DNA of 5,223 bases from positions 1 through 5,223 of the forward strand of contig JAIJUV010000189.1 in the NCBI GenBank assembly GCA_022732315.1. The letters run 5' to 3'. The position numbers and the translations under genes were made by a program. Shown piece by piece: positions 1 to 4,654 of the stretch; positions within the stretch are counted from its first letter, which is position 1, and each line of letters starts with the position of its first letter. The notes under the pieces are model-generated. The model worked only from the letters and a program-made list of their open reading frames with translations. It was not told the origin of the DNA and did not search any database. This DNA comes from Prevotella sp. Lineage in GTDB: Bacteria; Bacteroidota; Bacteroidia; Bacteroidales; Bacteroidaceae.

Positions 1-114
1 AGGTCGAGTTTCCGTTTAAAATCCGTGAGTAATCCGAGGAAGGCGGTTAAGGTTCCGTTTATTCCGCGTAATCCGATGAATAATGACACACCCTCCTAAA
101 AAATCTGACGGGAT
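1..114. repeat. Intergenic stretch with clustered TCCG-type short repeats
   Basis: No convincing gene is seen here. The plus strand shows the tetranucleotide TCCG six times, at 11, 22, 33, 54, 63 and 72, usually as (A/T)TCCG followed by T, C or A, with spacings of 11, 11, 21, 9 and 9 bp. Variants such as ATCCGTGAGTAATCCG and ATTCCGCGTAATCCG resemble the degenerate 'ATCCGTGTAATCCGTG' elements that I recall being scattered between genes in many Bacteroidetes genomes. Short frames are open on both strands (plus 1-99; minus from a GTG near 84 to the window edge), but at about 30 codons they are too short to support a gene. The array begins about 40 bp beyond the stop codon of the DUF5606 gene, so it may mark the 3' end of that operon. 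Confidence 0.45.
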
Positions 115-564
115 TTACTCAGCAACCTGCTCAGCACGATCATCTACGTTCTCACCCTCTGTAGGAGCAAGAGTAGCCTTGAAATCGGTGATGCCGTACT
201 TAGCGAGGATGTTGTACCACTGGAGGAGCTTCTTGATATCGCTGTCGTGTACACGGTCGCGGTCGTAGTTAGGAAGAACCTCAGCGAAGTAATCGTGGAG
301 CTCAGCAGCTGGAGCCTTCTTGTAGTTGAAGGTGCTAGGCTTGCCCTCTTCCTTCTTGCTTACGCTGTCGAGAACCTCCCACAATGGAACCTCGTCTGCA
401 TCAGTATACATAGCGATGTCGCCAAGACTTGTAACGCGGTCTGTTGCGAAAGCTGGCACACGCTTGTGAGTCTCGTCGAGAGTCTCAACGATAAGAGTTC
501 TGTTACCTCTTGAAACCAGTTTGTAAAGGCCTGGCTTGCCTGCAATTGAAAGGATTGTTTCCAT
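115..564 (-). CDS. DUF5606 family protein, function unknown
   Basis: This 149-residue cytoplasmic protein has no signal peptide or membrane segment. I recognise the Bacteroidetes DUF5606 family from the N-terminus METILSIAGKPGLYKLVSRG (1-20) and the following block with DETHKRVPAF (30-39) and SLGDIAMYTD (46-55). The first 65 or so residues look like a small beta-rich module. A charged linker (68-83) leads to a helical second part containing AELHDYF (87-93), DRDRVHDSDIKKLLQWYNIL (101-120) and YGITDF (123-128). The tail (134-149) is acidic and probably disordered. No catalytic motif is evident and the family has no function known to me. The gene is last in the minus-strand series, 34 bp after coaE, so it is probably co-transcribed with it. 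The start is the ATG at 564, which gives the family's expected N-terminus. Family assignment is firm; role is unknown. Confidence 0.88.
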   Translation of the reverse strand: METILSIAGKPGLYKLVSRGNRTLIVETLDETHKRVPAFATDRVTSLGDIAMYTDADEVPLWEVLDSVSKKEEGKPSTFNYKKAPAAELHDYFAEVLPNYDRDRVHDSDIKKLLQWYNILAKYGITDFKATLAPTEGENVDDRAEQVAE

Positions 565-598
565 TTTCTTTATTCTTCTATTTTTTATATGATTTCTT

Positions 599-1165
599 TT
601 ATTTCAAATGATTCAGCAGTTTTACTACCTGCTCATCCACATCCCTCACTCCATCATTCACGATTTCAAAATCAGAACGGGCTTTGAGTTCTTCCTGCGG
701 CATCACGGCATCTATCCATTGCTGTGCCTTCTGCTGCGAGATATGATCACGCTGCATGATGCGTTCGATACGCACGGGGATGGGAGCTGTGACGCAGACC
801 ACGAAGTCGAAGTGGGTGCGACGATAGAAACCGCTATCAAAGAGGATGGCACTCTCCAACCAGCTGCAATCGCTCTTTTCGAAATCGCGCGCCACGGCTG
901 GATGTACCACATCATTCACTGCCTGCTTGTTGGCCTCACTGGTGAGGATAAACTGGGCAAGCACGGGCTTCTGCAAGATGCCATCGGCACTATACACCTC
1001 CTCGCCCACCAACTTCTTCAAGCCGGCCTGCAAGTCAGCATCCTGCCTCATCAACCGCTTAGCCCCGGCATCGCAGTCGTAAACCCTGATGCCGTGCTTC
1101 TCCAAGATTCTGCACACATAGCTCTTTCCGCTACCTATGCCCCCCGTTATAGCTATCTTCATCAT
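599..1165 (-). CDS. coaE: Dephospho-CoA kinase
   Basis: CoaE phosphorylates the 3'-hydroxyl of the ribose in dephospho-CoA using ATP, the final step of coenzyme A synthesis, in the cytoplasm. The 188-residue product begins with a beta strand and P-loop, KIAITGG then IGSGKS, with Lys14 and Ser15 as the nucleotide-binding pair. VYDCD (28-32) matches the usual V(I/Y)DAD substrate-site motif. VVHP (86-89) is the conserved His-Pro of the CoA domain. The lid-type helix carries RIMQRD (135-140), the usual QRD. SDFEIVNDG (164-172) matches the adenine-binding C-terminal end of the family. Length is slightly short of the usual 195-205 residues but all motifs are present. Two consecutive ATG codons (1165 and 1162) could start translation; they differ by one residue. 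The gene sits 55 bp after the YbbR gene and 34 bp before the DUF5606 gene on the same strand. Confidence 0.96.
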   Translation of the reverse strand: MMKIAITGGIGSGKSYVCRILEKHGIRVYDCDAGAKRLMRQDADLQAGLKKLVGEEVYSADGILQKPVLAQFILTSEANKQAVNDVVHPAVARDFEKSDCSWLESAILFDSGFYRRTHFDFVVCVTAPIPVRIERIMQRDHISQQKAQQWIDAVMPQEELKARSDFEIVNDGVRDVDEQVVKLLNHLK

Positions 1166-1172
1166 AGTAGAA

Positions 1173-1224
1173 AAACTATCAACTATAAACTATCAATTAT
1201 AAACTATCAACTATAAACCATCAT
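1173..1224 (-). repeat. Heptanucleotide tandem repeat between the YbbR gene and coaE
   Basis: The plus strand reads as alternating 7-bp units AAACTAT and CAACTAT. Three full 14-bp copies lie at 1173-1186, 1187-1200 and 1201-1214; the middle copy has CAATTAT. A decayed fourth copy follows from 1215 (AAACCAT, then CATT). The array fills nearly all of the 55-bp gap between the YbbR stop codon (1221-1223, which lies inside the decayed copy) and the coaE start (1165). Read on the minus, transcribed strand it is ATAGTTT/ATAGTTG repeats, rich in TAG, TGA and TAA. It has no obvious hairpin-forming symmetry, so a terminator is unlikely. Such A/T-rich heptad arrays are familiar from Bacteroidales intergenic DNA, but I cannot name a function. 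Confidence 0.9.
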
Positions 1225-2189
1225 TGCTGTTCCAGCAGATAATCCACCCTATCTATTTCGAGCGATGCCTTGCTCACGGAGCGTGGCACACTGCGAAGCT
1301 GCAAGGTGCATTTATCCGACGGATTGGCTGCCAACTCTTCGTAATCTACCACCACCTTAAACAGGTTTGGCTTGATGGTACGGAAGAGACTGGCTCCGAT
1401 GGTAAACCTCACTGTCACCTTGGAAGGGAAGGTTCTGAGCACCATGCCCGGAGGCATATTGATGGCAGTAATCGGCACTTCGATAGCTTCTTCGGTCAGC
1501 ACATCCGGATATACCGACAATCTAACCGTAGACGGAACGATTTTAACGCCACGAATCTTCCTGATCTTCACCGCCTGGCGGATGGTATCCTGAAGATTGC
1601 GGTAATTGAAAGGTTCTATCTCTACCGTCTGAAGCTTGTCAAGCTGCTGCTTGTTGGCATACACGGTGACCATAGACGGATAGAATTCCGTATGAGCCAG
1701 ATAATAACTCTTGTTGGTCGTAATCTTACCCCTGAACACCACCGGCACCTTCTTGGAAGTTCCATAGGTGAAATAGAAGTCGAATGCACCCGGTTTTACC
1801 TGCAGCAGTTTACTGGAACCATACATCTGCGAGAGCACCTGCTTCTGCACATCCGTCAGCGGTATCACTCCCTTGCCTTCATCCTCATCAGCATAGTTGC
1901 TGAATCGGAATACGAGAGGACGGAAATCGTAGGTAACGAGCGTGAATCCCTTATCCCTCACCGTAACGCGCACGGTATCAGGCAGTTCACCCGTTATCAC
2001 GGCATTTCTAGGTACGCCGGACAAGCGCATAGGAATCTTGAATTCTCTCTCCATGGTCTCATTGAGCGTCATCAACAACCAGAAGGCGCCGCTGAGAGCG
2101 AGAAAGAACAAAAAAATCAGAAACTCCTTATTCAGGCCACTGAACAGGAAGTTTCTGACAGCTTTCAATATGTTCCGAACACTACGCAT
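1221..2189 (-). CDS. YbbR-like (CdaR-type) membrane-anchored protein
   Basis: This 322-residue protein has a short basic N-terminus (several Arg and Lys in 1-21), one strongly hydrophobic segment at about 23-42 (KEFLIFLFF onward to LLMTL) and a long region predicted to lie outside the cytoplasm. The outer part contains about three YbbR-type beta repeats, roughly 48-140, 146-230 and 236-320. Each opens with a 'PV/PI..' strand (KIPMRLSG at 51-58, KVPVVFRG at 147-154, EVPITAI at 237-243) and carries a P-x-x-V-(T/R)-V pattern (PDTVRVTV, PSMVTVYA, PSKVTVRF). In Firmicutes, CdaR proteins of this fold bind and modulate the c-di-AMP cyclase CdaA. Whether the Bacteroidetes protein does so is not known to me, and no cyclase gene lies in this window. 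The gene follows yajC by 22 bp, so it is very likely in the same transcript. The ATG at 2189 is chosen because it retains the basic lead before the anchor. Confidence 0.87.
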   Translation of the reverse strand: MRSVRNILKAVRNFLFSGLNKEFLIFLFFLALSGAFWLLMTLNETMEREFKIPMRLSGVPRNAVITGELPDTVRVTVRDKGFTLVTYDFRPLVFRFSNYADEDEGKGVIPLTDVQKQVLSQMYGSSKLLQVKPGAFDFYFTYGTSKKVPVVFRGKITTNKSYYLAHTEFYPSMVTVYANKQQLDKLQTVEIEPFNYRNLQDTIRQAVKIRKIRGVKIVPSTVRLSVYPDVLTEEAIEVPITAINMPPGMVLRTFPSKVTVRFTIGASLFRTIKPNLFKVVVDYEELAANPSDKCTLQLRSVPRSVSKASLEIDRVDYLLEQQ

Positions 2190-2211
2190 GAGAGTTCCTA
2201 GTGAATCCTAT

Positions 2212-2526
2212 TTATGCGTTAGGAGTCTGGCTGGCAGCATCGGCAAATACATAGCCCTTGGCTACAGTGATGACCACGCCACGTGCAATCTCCACATCTA
2301 CAGTGTTCTGCTCAAGGTTTACATGCTTTACGGTGCCATAAACACCGCCACCAGTAACCACCTTAGATCCCTCGGCGAGAGAGTTCTGGAACTTGCGTAT
2401 CTCTTTCTGCTTCTTCTGCTGAGGACGAATCATGAAGAACCACATGATAGCGAAGATGGCTACCATCATAATGAGGAAACTCATGCTGCCACCACCAGCA
2501 GCTGCTTGCAATACTAAATTTGTCAT
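2212..2526 (-). CDS. yajC: Preprotein translocase subunit YajC
   Basis: YajC is a small inner-membrane protein that associates with SecDF as an accessory to the SecYEG protein-export channel. The 104-residue sequence fits the family in length and plan. It has a short outer N-terminus with a Gly-rich stretch (11-13), one membrane helix at about 16-33 (SFLIMMVAIFAIMWFFMI), and the hallmark RPQQKKQKE immediately after it (34-42). A small cytoplasmic domain follows with FQNSLAEGSKVVTGGGVYGTV (46-66) and VEIARGVVITVAKGYV (78-93), matching the family's 'L..GD.VVT.GGI.G.V' and 'VEIA.G..I...R..I' strands. It lies 120 bp downstream of nusB and 22 bp upstream of the YbbR gene. In many bacteria yajC neighbours secD and secF; here those genes are not adjacent, an arrangement I recall as usual in Bacteroidales. 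Confidence 0.97.
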   Translation of the reverse strand: MTNLVLQAAAGGGSMSFLIMMVAIFAIMWFFMIRPQQKKQKEIRKFQNSLAEGSKVVTGGGVYGTVKHVNLEQNTVDVEIARGVVITVAKGYVFADAASQTPNA

Positions 2527-2552
2527 GTCTTGATGTTATTATTTTGTTGAAT

Positions 2553-2572
2553 TATCTATTTATCTATCTATT
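2553..2572. repeat. Short TATC/TATT tetranucleotide run
   Basis: Five consecutive tetranucleotides (TATC, TATT, TATC, TATC, TATT on the plus strand) lie about 30 bp upstream of the yajC start, in the untranslated nusB-yajC spacer. It is a short imperfect microsatellite in A/T-rich DNA. On the transcribed strand it reads as AATA/GATA units. No coding frame depends on its length, so any effect would be on the mRNA leader only. Confidence 0.6.
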
Positions 2573-2615
2573 CACTCTATCATACCCTACATCATTCAAT
2601 ATATCATACACTCTA

Positions 2616-2639
2616 TATAATGTACGCGCGTACATTATA
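2616..2639. repeat. Perfect 24-bp palindrome in the nusB-yajC gap
   Basis: The half-site TATAATGTACGC is followed directly by its exact reverse complement GCGTACATTATA, with no mismatch and no spacer; the symmetry stops at 2615/2640. It begins 7 bp downstream of the nusB stop codon (2647-2649) on the transcribed strand. As RNA it could fold into a 10-bp stem closed by a GCGC tetraloop. The sequence after it on that strand (AGAGTGTATGATATATTG) has no uridine run, so it does not look like a classical intrinsic terminator. It could be a protein-binding operator, an mRNA stabilising or processing hairpin between nusB and yajC, or an attenuating pause. No Bacteroidetes-type promoter (TAnnTTTG) was found on the minus strand between it and yajC. 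Confidence 0.93.
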
Positions 2640-2646
2640 ATATACA

Positions 2647-3693
2647 CTACTTATCGTAATGTGGGTTATTTGGTTGATTTGGACGATTAGGATGATTTGT
2701 ATGATTAGGATGCTGACCGCCTCTGTTATTCTTGCGCTCTGGCATATCCTTCTGGATGAGACCGCGAGAGTTGAGGAAACGGGCGATGTTATCGAGCATA
2801 CCATTCACATAACCGCCGCTGCGAGGAGTGCTGTATGCCTTGGCAAGATCCACATACTCGTTGATAGTAACGATGGCTGGGATGCCAGGGAAAGTCATCA
2901 TCTCGGCGATGGCAATCTGCATAACTACCACATCCATGTAAGCCAGGCGTCCGAAATCCCAGTTGCGGCAGGCATCGCTGATGTAGCGCTGGTAGGATTC
3001 GCAATTGAGCAGGGTGGCACGGAAGAGCTTGCGGGCAAAGTCGCGGTCTTCTGCATCCTTATACTCTGGGAGCAACTCCTGGTTTGCCTTGTTGGCTGGG
3101 TCGAAGCGCTTGATGGTCTTCAGCACGAAGGTATCTACGATGTCCTTATCGTCGTTCCAATAGAGGCTCTTCTCTTCGAGCATGGCATCGAGGTCATCAC
3201 TGTTCATGATGAAAGCCTTGTAGGCACGGCGCCAGAACTCACGGTCGTATGCATAGTCATCGAGTTCTCCCTCCTCGTGGTCCTTTGTCATGGTACCATC
3301 AATATAGCTGGTATAGAGATCGCTAGAGACGATGGCAGTATAGAGCTTGCGAACCACCTCGATATCCTCTTCCCACGAAGACTTCTTGATATCAATCCAT
3401 TCTACGAGCATCTTGTTCTCCTCCAACTGCGTAGCGAAGCGGTTGAAAGCCATTCTTGAAGAAGGCTCTGGTGTACCCTCACGCTGAGCTCGTGCCACCT
3501 CTACGTCATAACGCTTGCGAGCCTCCTGGGTGATAGCCACCATGAGCTGCAACATGTAGTTGTACAAATCATACGACTTTGAGAGAGCAAACATGAGCTC
3601 CTTTTCAGCATTATCAATATTATGATTGCTGTTCTGATAGTATGCATAGGTTAACTGCACAATCTTACGTCTTATCAAATCCCTATTAATCAT
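2647..3693 (-). CDS. nusB: Transcription antitermination factor NusB, long Bacteroidetes form
   Basis: NusB pairs with NusE (ribosomal protein uS10), binds boxA RNA and keeps RNA polymerase processive on rRNA operons. The canonical all-helical domain lies in the C-terminal third. EDRDFARKLFRATLLN (215-230) is followed by YMDVVVMQIAIAEMM (252-266) and the family signature TINEYVDLAKAYSTP (276-290) then GGYVNGMLDNIARFL (293-307), corresponding to 'INEAIELAK...FVNGVLD' in E. coli NusB. The protein has 348 residues against about 140 in E. coli. Residues 1-210 form a helical extension that starts MINRDLIRRKIVQLTYAYYQ and contains SLYWNDDKDIVDTFVLKTIK (176-195). This extension is the normal Bacteroidetes form, not a fusion peculiar to this genome. 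The last 32 residues are a low-complexity Asn/Pro/His tail. The ATG at 3693 lies about 45 bp from the inferred promoter and gives the standard N-terminus. First gene of the minus-strand operon. Confidence 0.94.
   Translation of the reverse strand: MINRDLIRRKIVQLTYAYYQNSNHNIDNAEKELMFALSKSYDLYNYMLQLMVAITQEARKRYDVEVARAQREGTPEPSSRMAFNRFATQLEENKMLVEWIDIKKSSWEEDIEVVRKLYTAIVSSDLYTSYIDGTMTKDHEEGELDDYAYDREFWRRAYKAFIMNSDDLDAMLEEKSLYWNDDKDIVDTFVLKTIKRFDPANKANQELLPEYKDAEDRDFARKLFRATLLNCESYQRYISDACRNWDFGRLAYMDVVVMQIAIAEMMTFPGIPAIVTINEYVDLAKAYSTPRSGGYVNGMLDNIARFLNSRGLIQKDMPERKNNRGGQHPNHTNHPNRPNQPNNPHYDK
2659..2712 (-). repeat. 9-bp tandem repeat encoding a (H/R/Q/N)-(P/T)-N tail in NusB
   Basis: Six in-frame 9-bp units occupy the last part of nusB. 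In coding order they are CATCCTAAT, CATACAAAT, CATCCTAAT, CGTCCAAAT, CAACCAAAT and AACCCACAT. They translate to HPN, HTN, HPN, RPN, QPN and NPH, followed by YDK and the stop. Units 1 and 3 are identical. Because the unit is a multiple of three, gain or loss of copies would lengthen or shorten the tail without a frameshift. The segment lies after the folded NusB domain and is expected to be disordered. Confidence 0.88.
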
Positions 3694-3740
3694 TCTCTAA
3701 TAATTTAAAAGATTTATTTATATATTTACCTAAAACACTG

Positions 3741-3772
3741 CAAATTTACATATTTAATATATAATATGCAAG
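3741..3772 (-). promoter_or_regulatory. Predicted Bacteroidetes-type promoter of the nusB operon
   Basis: On the minus strand the -7 element is TAAATTTG (3748-3741), an exact match to TAnnTTTG. Exactly 20 bp further upstream is CTTG (3772-3769), three of four matches to the -33 element TTTG. Spacing agrees with the 19-21 bp known for the primary sigma factor of Bacteroides. Transcription would begin near 3735, leaving an untranslated leader of about 40 nt rich in A and U before the nusB ATG. Confidence 0.72.
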
Positions 3773-3860
3773 AAAACGGGTAATCTTTTCTATTTTTTTA
3801 AGGTTAGAAGAGCGTTTTTAAATATTTAACGCATCATGAGTGAGAAAAATCGGGCTAAAA

Positions 3861-3892
3861 TTTGCGTAATTCAAATAAAAGTAGTAATTTTG
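3861..3892 (+). promoter_or_regulatory. Predicted Bacteroidetes-type promoter of the bL25-pth operon
   Basis: The -33 element TTTG (3861-3864) and the -7 element TAATTTTG (3885-3892) both match the Bacteroidetes consensus TTTG and TAnnTTTG in full and are separated by 20 bp. This is the best promoter match in the window and suits a highly expressed ribosomal protein gene. Transcription would begin at about 3896-3900, giving a leader of roughly 105 nt. Confidence 0.82.
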
Positions 3893-3897
3893 CACCC

Positions 3898-3922
3898 GCT
3901 TTGCGAGAAAACCTCGCGGGGC
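3898..3922 (+). promoter_or_regulatory. Potential 5'-end hairpin in the bL25 mRNA leader
   Basis: Bases 3898-3907 (GCTTTGCGAG) can pair with 3913-3922 (CTCGCGGGGC) across a five-base loop AAAAC. The ten consecutive pairs comprise seven Watson-Crick and three tandem U-G wobbles in the middle. The hairpin would sit at the very 5' end of the predicted transcript, about 80 nt before the bL25 start. A second GCGAG at 3953-3957 could compete for the CTCGC strand (3913-3917). Many ribosomal protein leaders carry autoregulatory structures; that this is one is inference only. Confidence 0.5.
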
Positions 3923-4002
3923 ATGCTTAAAACAAAGCTAATCCGTGTGATGGCGAGTTAAGGCAAAATTATTATTCACAACTTAATTTAGAGTAACACA
4001 AA

Positions 4003-4605
4003 ATGAAAGAGATTAATGTAACAGGTCAGAAGCGTACAGACCTTGGCAAGAAAGCTTCTAAGGCATTGCGTAAGGAAGGTTTTATCCCATGTAACCTTTA
4101 TGGTGAGAAGAAGGATGCTAACGGTGCTCCTGAGGCTTTGTCATTCGCAGTTCCATTCACAGAGTTGCGTAAGATTATCTACACTCCTCATGTATATGTT
4201 ATCAACCTCATCATCGATGGTGAGAGCCGTACAGCTATCATGAAGGAGATTCAGTTCCACCCAACTACAGACGCTCCTCTGCACGTTGACTTCTACGAGG
4301 TGAACGATCAGAAGCCTATCACTATCGGTATTCCAGTGAAGTTGGTAGGTCTTGCACAGGGTGTACGTGATGGTGGTCGTATGAACCTCTCTATCCGTAA
4401 GATCAACGTTACTGCTCCATACCAGCAGATTCCTGAGCACCTCGATGTAGATGTTACAGAGTTGAAGATTGGTAAGAGCATCAAGGTAGGTGACCTCTCA
4501 TTCGAGGGTCTCGAGTTGGCTACAAGCAAGGCTGTTGTAGTTTGCTCTATCAAGATGACACGTAACGCTCAGCTCGCTGCACAGGCTGCTGCTGAGGAGG
4601 CTTAA
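4003..4605 (+). CDS. rplY: Ribosomal protein bL25, CTC/TL5 two-domain form
   Basis: bL25 binds 5S rRNA in the central protuberance of the large ribosomal subunit. The 200-residue protein is the long form (CTC of Bacillus, TL5 of Thermus), not the 94-residue E. coli type. Residues 1-95 form the 5S-binding domain: MKEINVTGQKRTDLGKKASK, then ALRKEGFIPCNLYG (21-34), KEIQFHPTTDAPLHVDFYEV (81-100) closing it. Residues 103-185 form the beta-rich C-terminal domain with PVKLVGLAQGVRDGG (111-125) and the signature LDVDVTELKIGKSIKVGDL (147-165). A short Ala-rich acidic tail ends the protein (189-200). Codon choice is strongly biased (CGT, GGT, AAG, ATC), as expected of abundant proteins, and differs from the nusB-side genes. 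It starts about 105 nt after the predicted transcription start and is followed after 49 bp by pth, a conserved pairing. Confidence 0.97.
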   Translation: MKEINVTGQKRTDLGKKASKALRKEGFIPCNLYGEKKDANGAPEALSFAVPFTELRKIIYTPHVYVINLIIDGESRTAIMKEIQFHPTTDAPLHVDFYEVNDQKPITIGIPVKLVGLAQGVRDGGRMNLSIRKINVTAPYQQIPEHLDVDVTELKIGKSIKVGDLSFEGLELATSKAVVVCSIKMTRNAQLAAQAAAEEA

Positions 4606-4654
4606 TCGATAGTCATCAAAGATTTTACGAACCTGAGTAAAGCATTATCAAACA

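Larger units (their letters stand above)
3694..4002. other. Divergent intergenic region between nusB and the bL25 gene
   Basis: This 309-bp non-coding stretch separates two oppositely transcribed housekeeping operons. It is very A/T-rich on the nusB side (3694-3830) and contains a minus-strand promoter at about 3741-3772. A weak inverted repeat lies in the middle, GCGTT at 3812-3816 and AACGC at 3828-3832. A plus-strand promoter lies at 3861-3892, and a G/C-rich potential hairpin at 3898-3922 opens the bL25 leader. No open frame of note and no tRNA-like structure is seen. Both start codons are preceded by A-rich sequence without a Shine-Dalgarno motif, as is usual in Bacteroidetes. Confidence 0.85.

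Noticed and set aside
1..99. Possible 3' end of a plus-strand gene entering from the left, ending at TAA 97-99
   Set aside because: Thirty-two codons without a stop is weak evidence, the translation resembles no family, and the segment is explained by the TCCG repeat array. A minus-strand frame beginning at a GTG near 84 is equally open and equally unsupported.
93..117. Possible weak intrinsic terminator after the DUF5606 gene (AAATC and GATTT arms followed by a short T run on the minus strand)
   Set aside because: The stem is only five A/T-rich pairs, overlaps the stop codon, and the T run is mostly part of the stem, so I do not call it.
608..1216. Open frame of 202 codons on the plus strand, antisense to coaE
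   Set aside because: The minus strand encodes a complete dephospho-CoA kinase. The plus-strand product has no recognisable family, and its 3' end runs through the heptad repeat.
1224..2201. Long open frame of 325 codons on the plus strand, antisense to the YbbR gene
   Set aside because: It mirrors the YbbR frame almost end to end. The translation is rich in His, Arg and Gln without a recognisable domain, while the minus-strand frame has a membrane anchor and YbbR repeats. It is a codon-bias shadow.
2527..2646. A separate promoter for yajC in the 120-bp gap
   Set aside because: No TAnnTTTG element was found on the minus strand in this gap, so read-through from the nusB promoter is the simpler reading.
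2659..3459. Open frame of 266 codons on the plus strand, antisense to nusB
   Set aside because: It starts inside the 9-bp repeat and mirrors the nusB frame. Its translation has no recognisable domain, whereas NusB signatures are clear on the minus strand.
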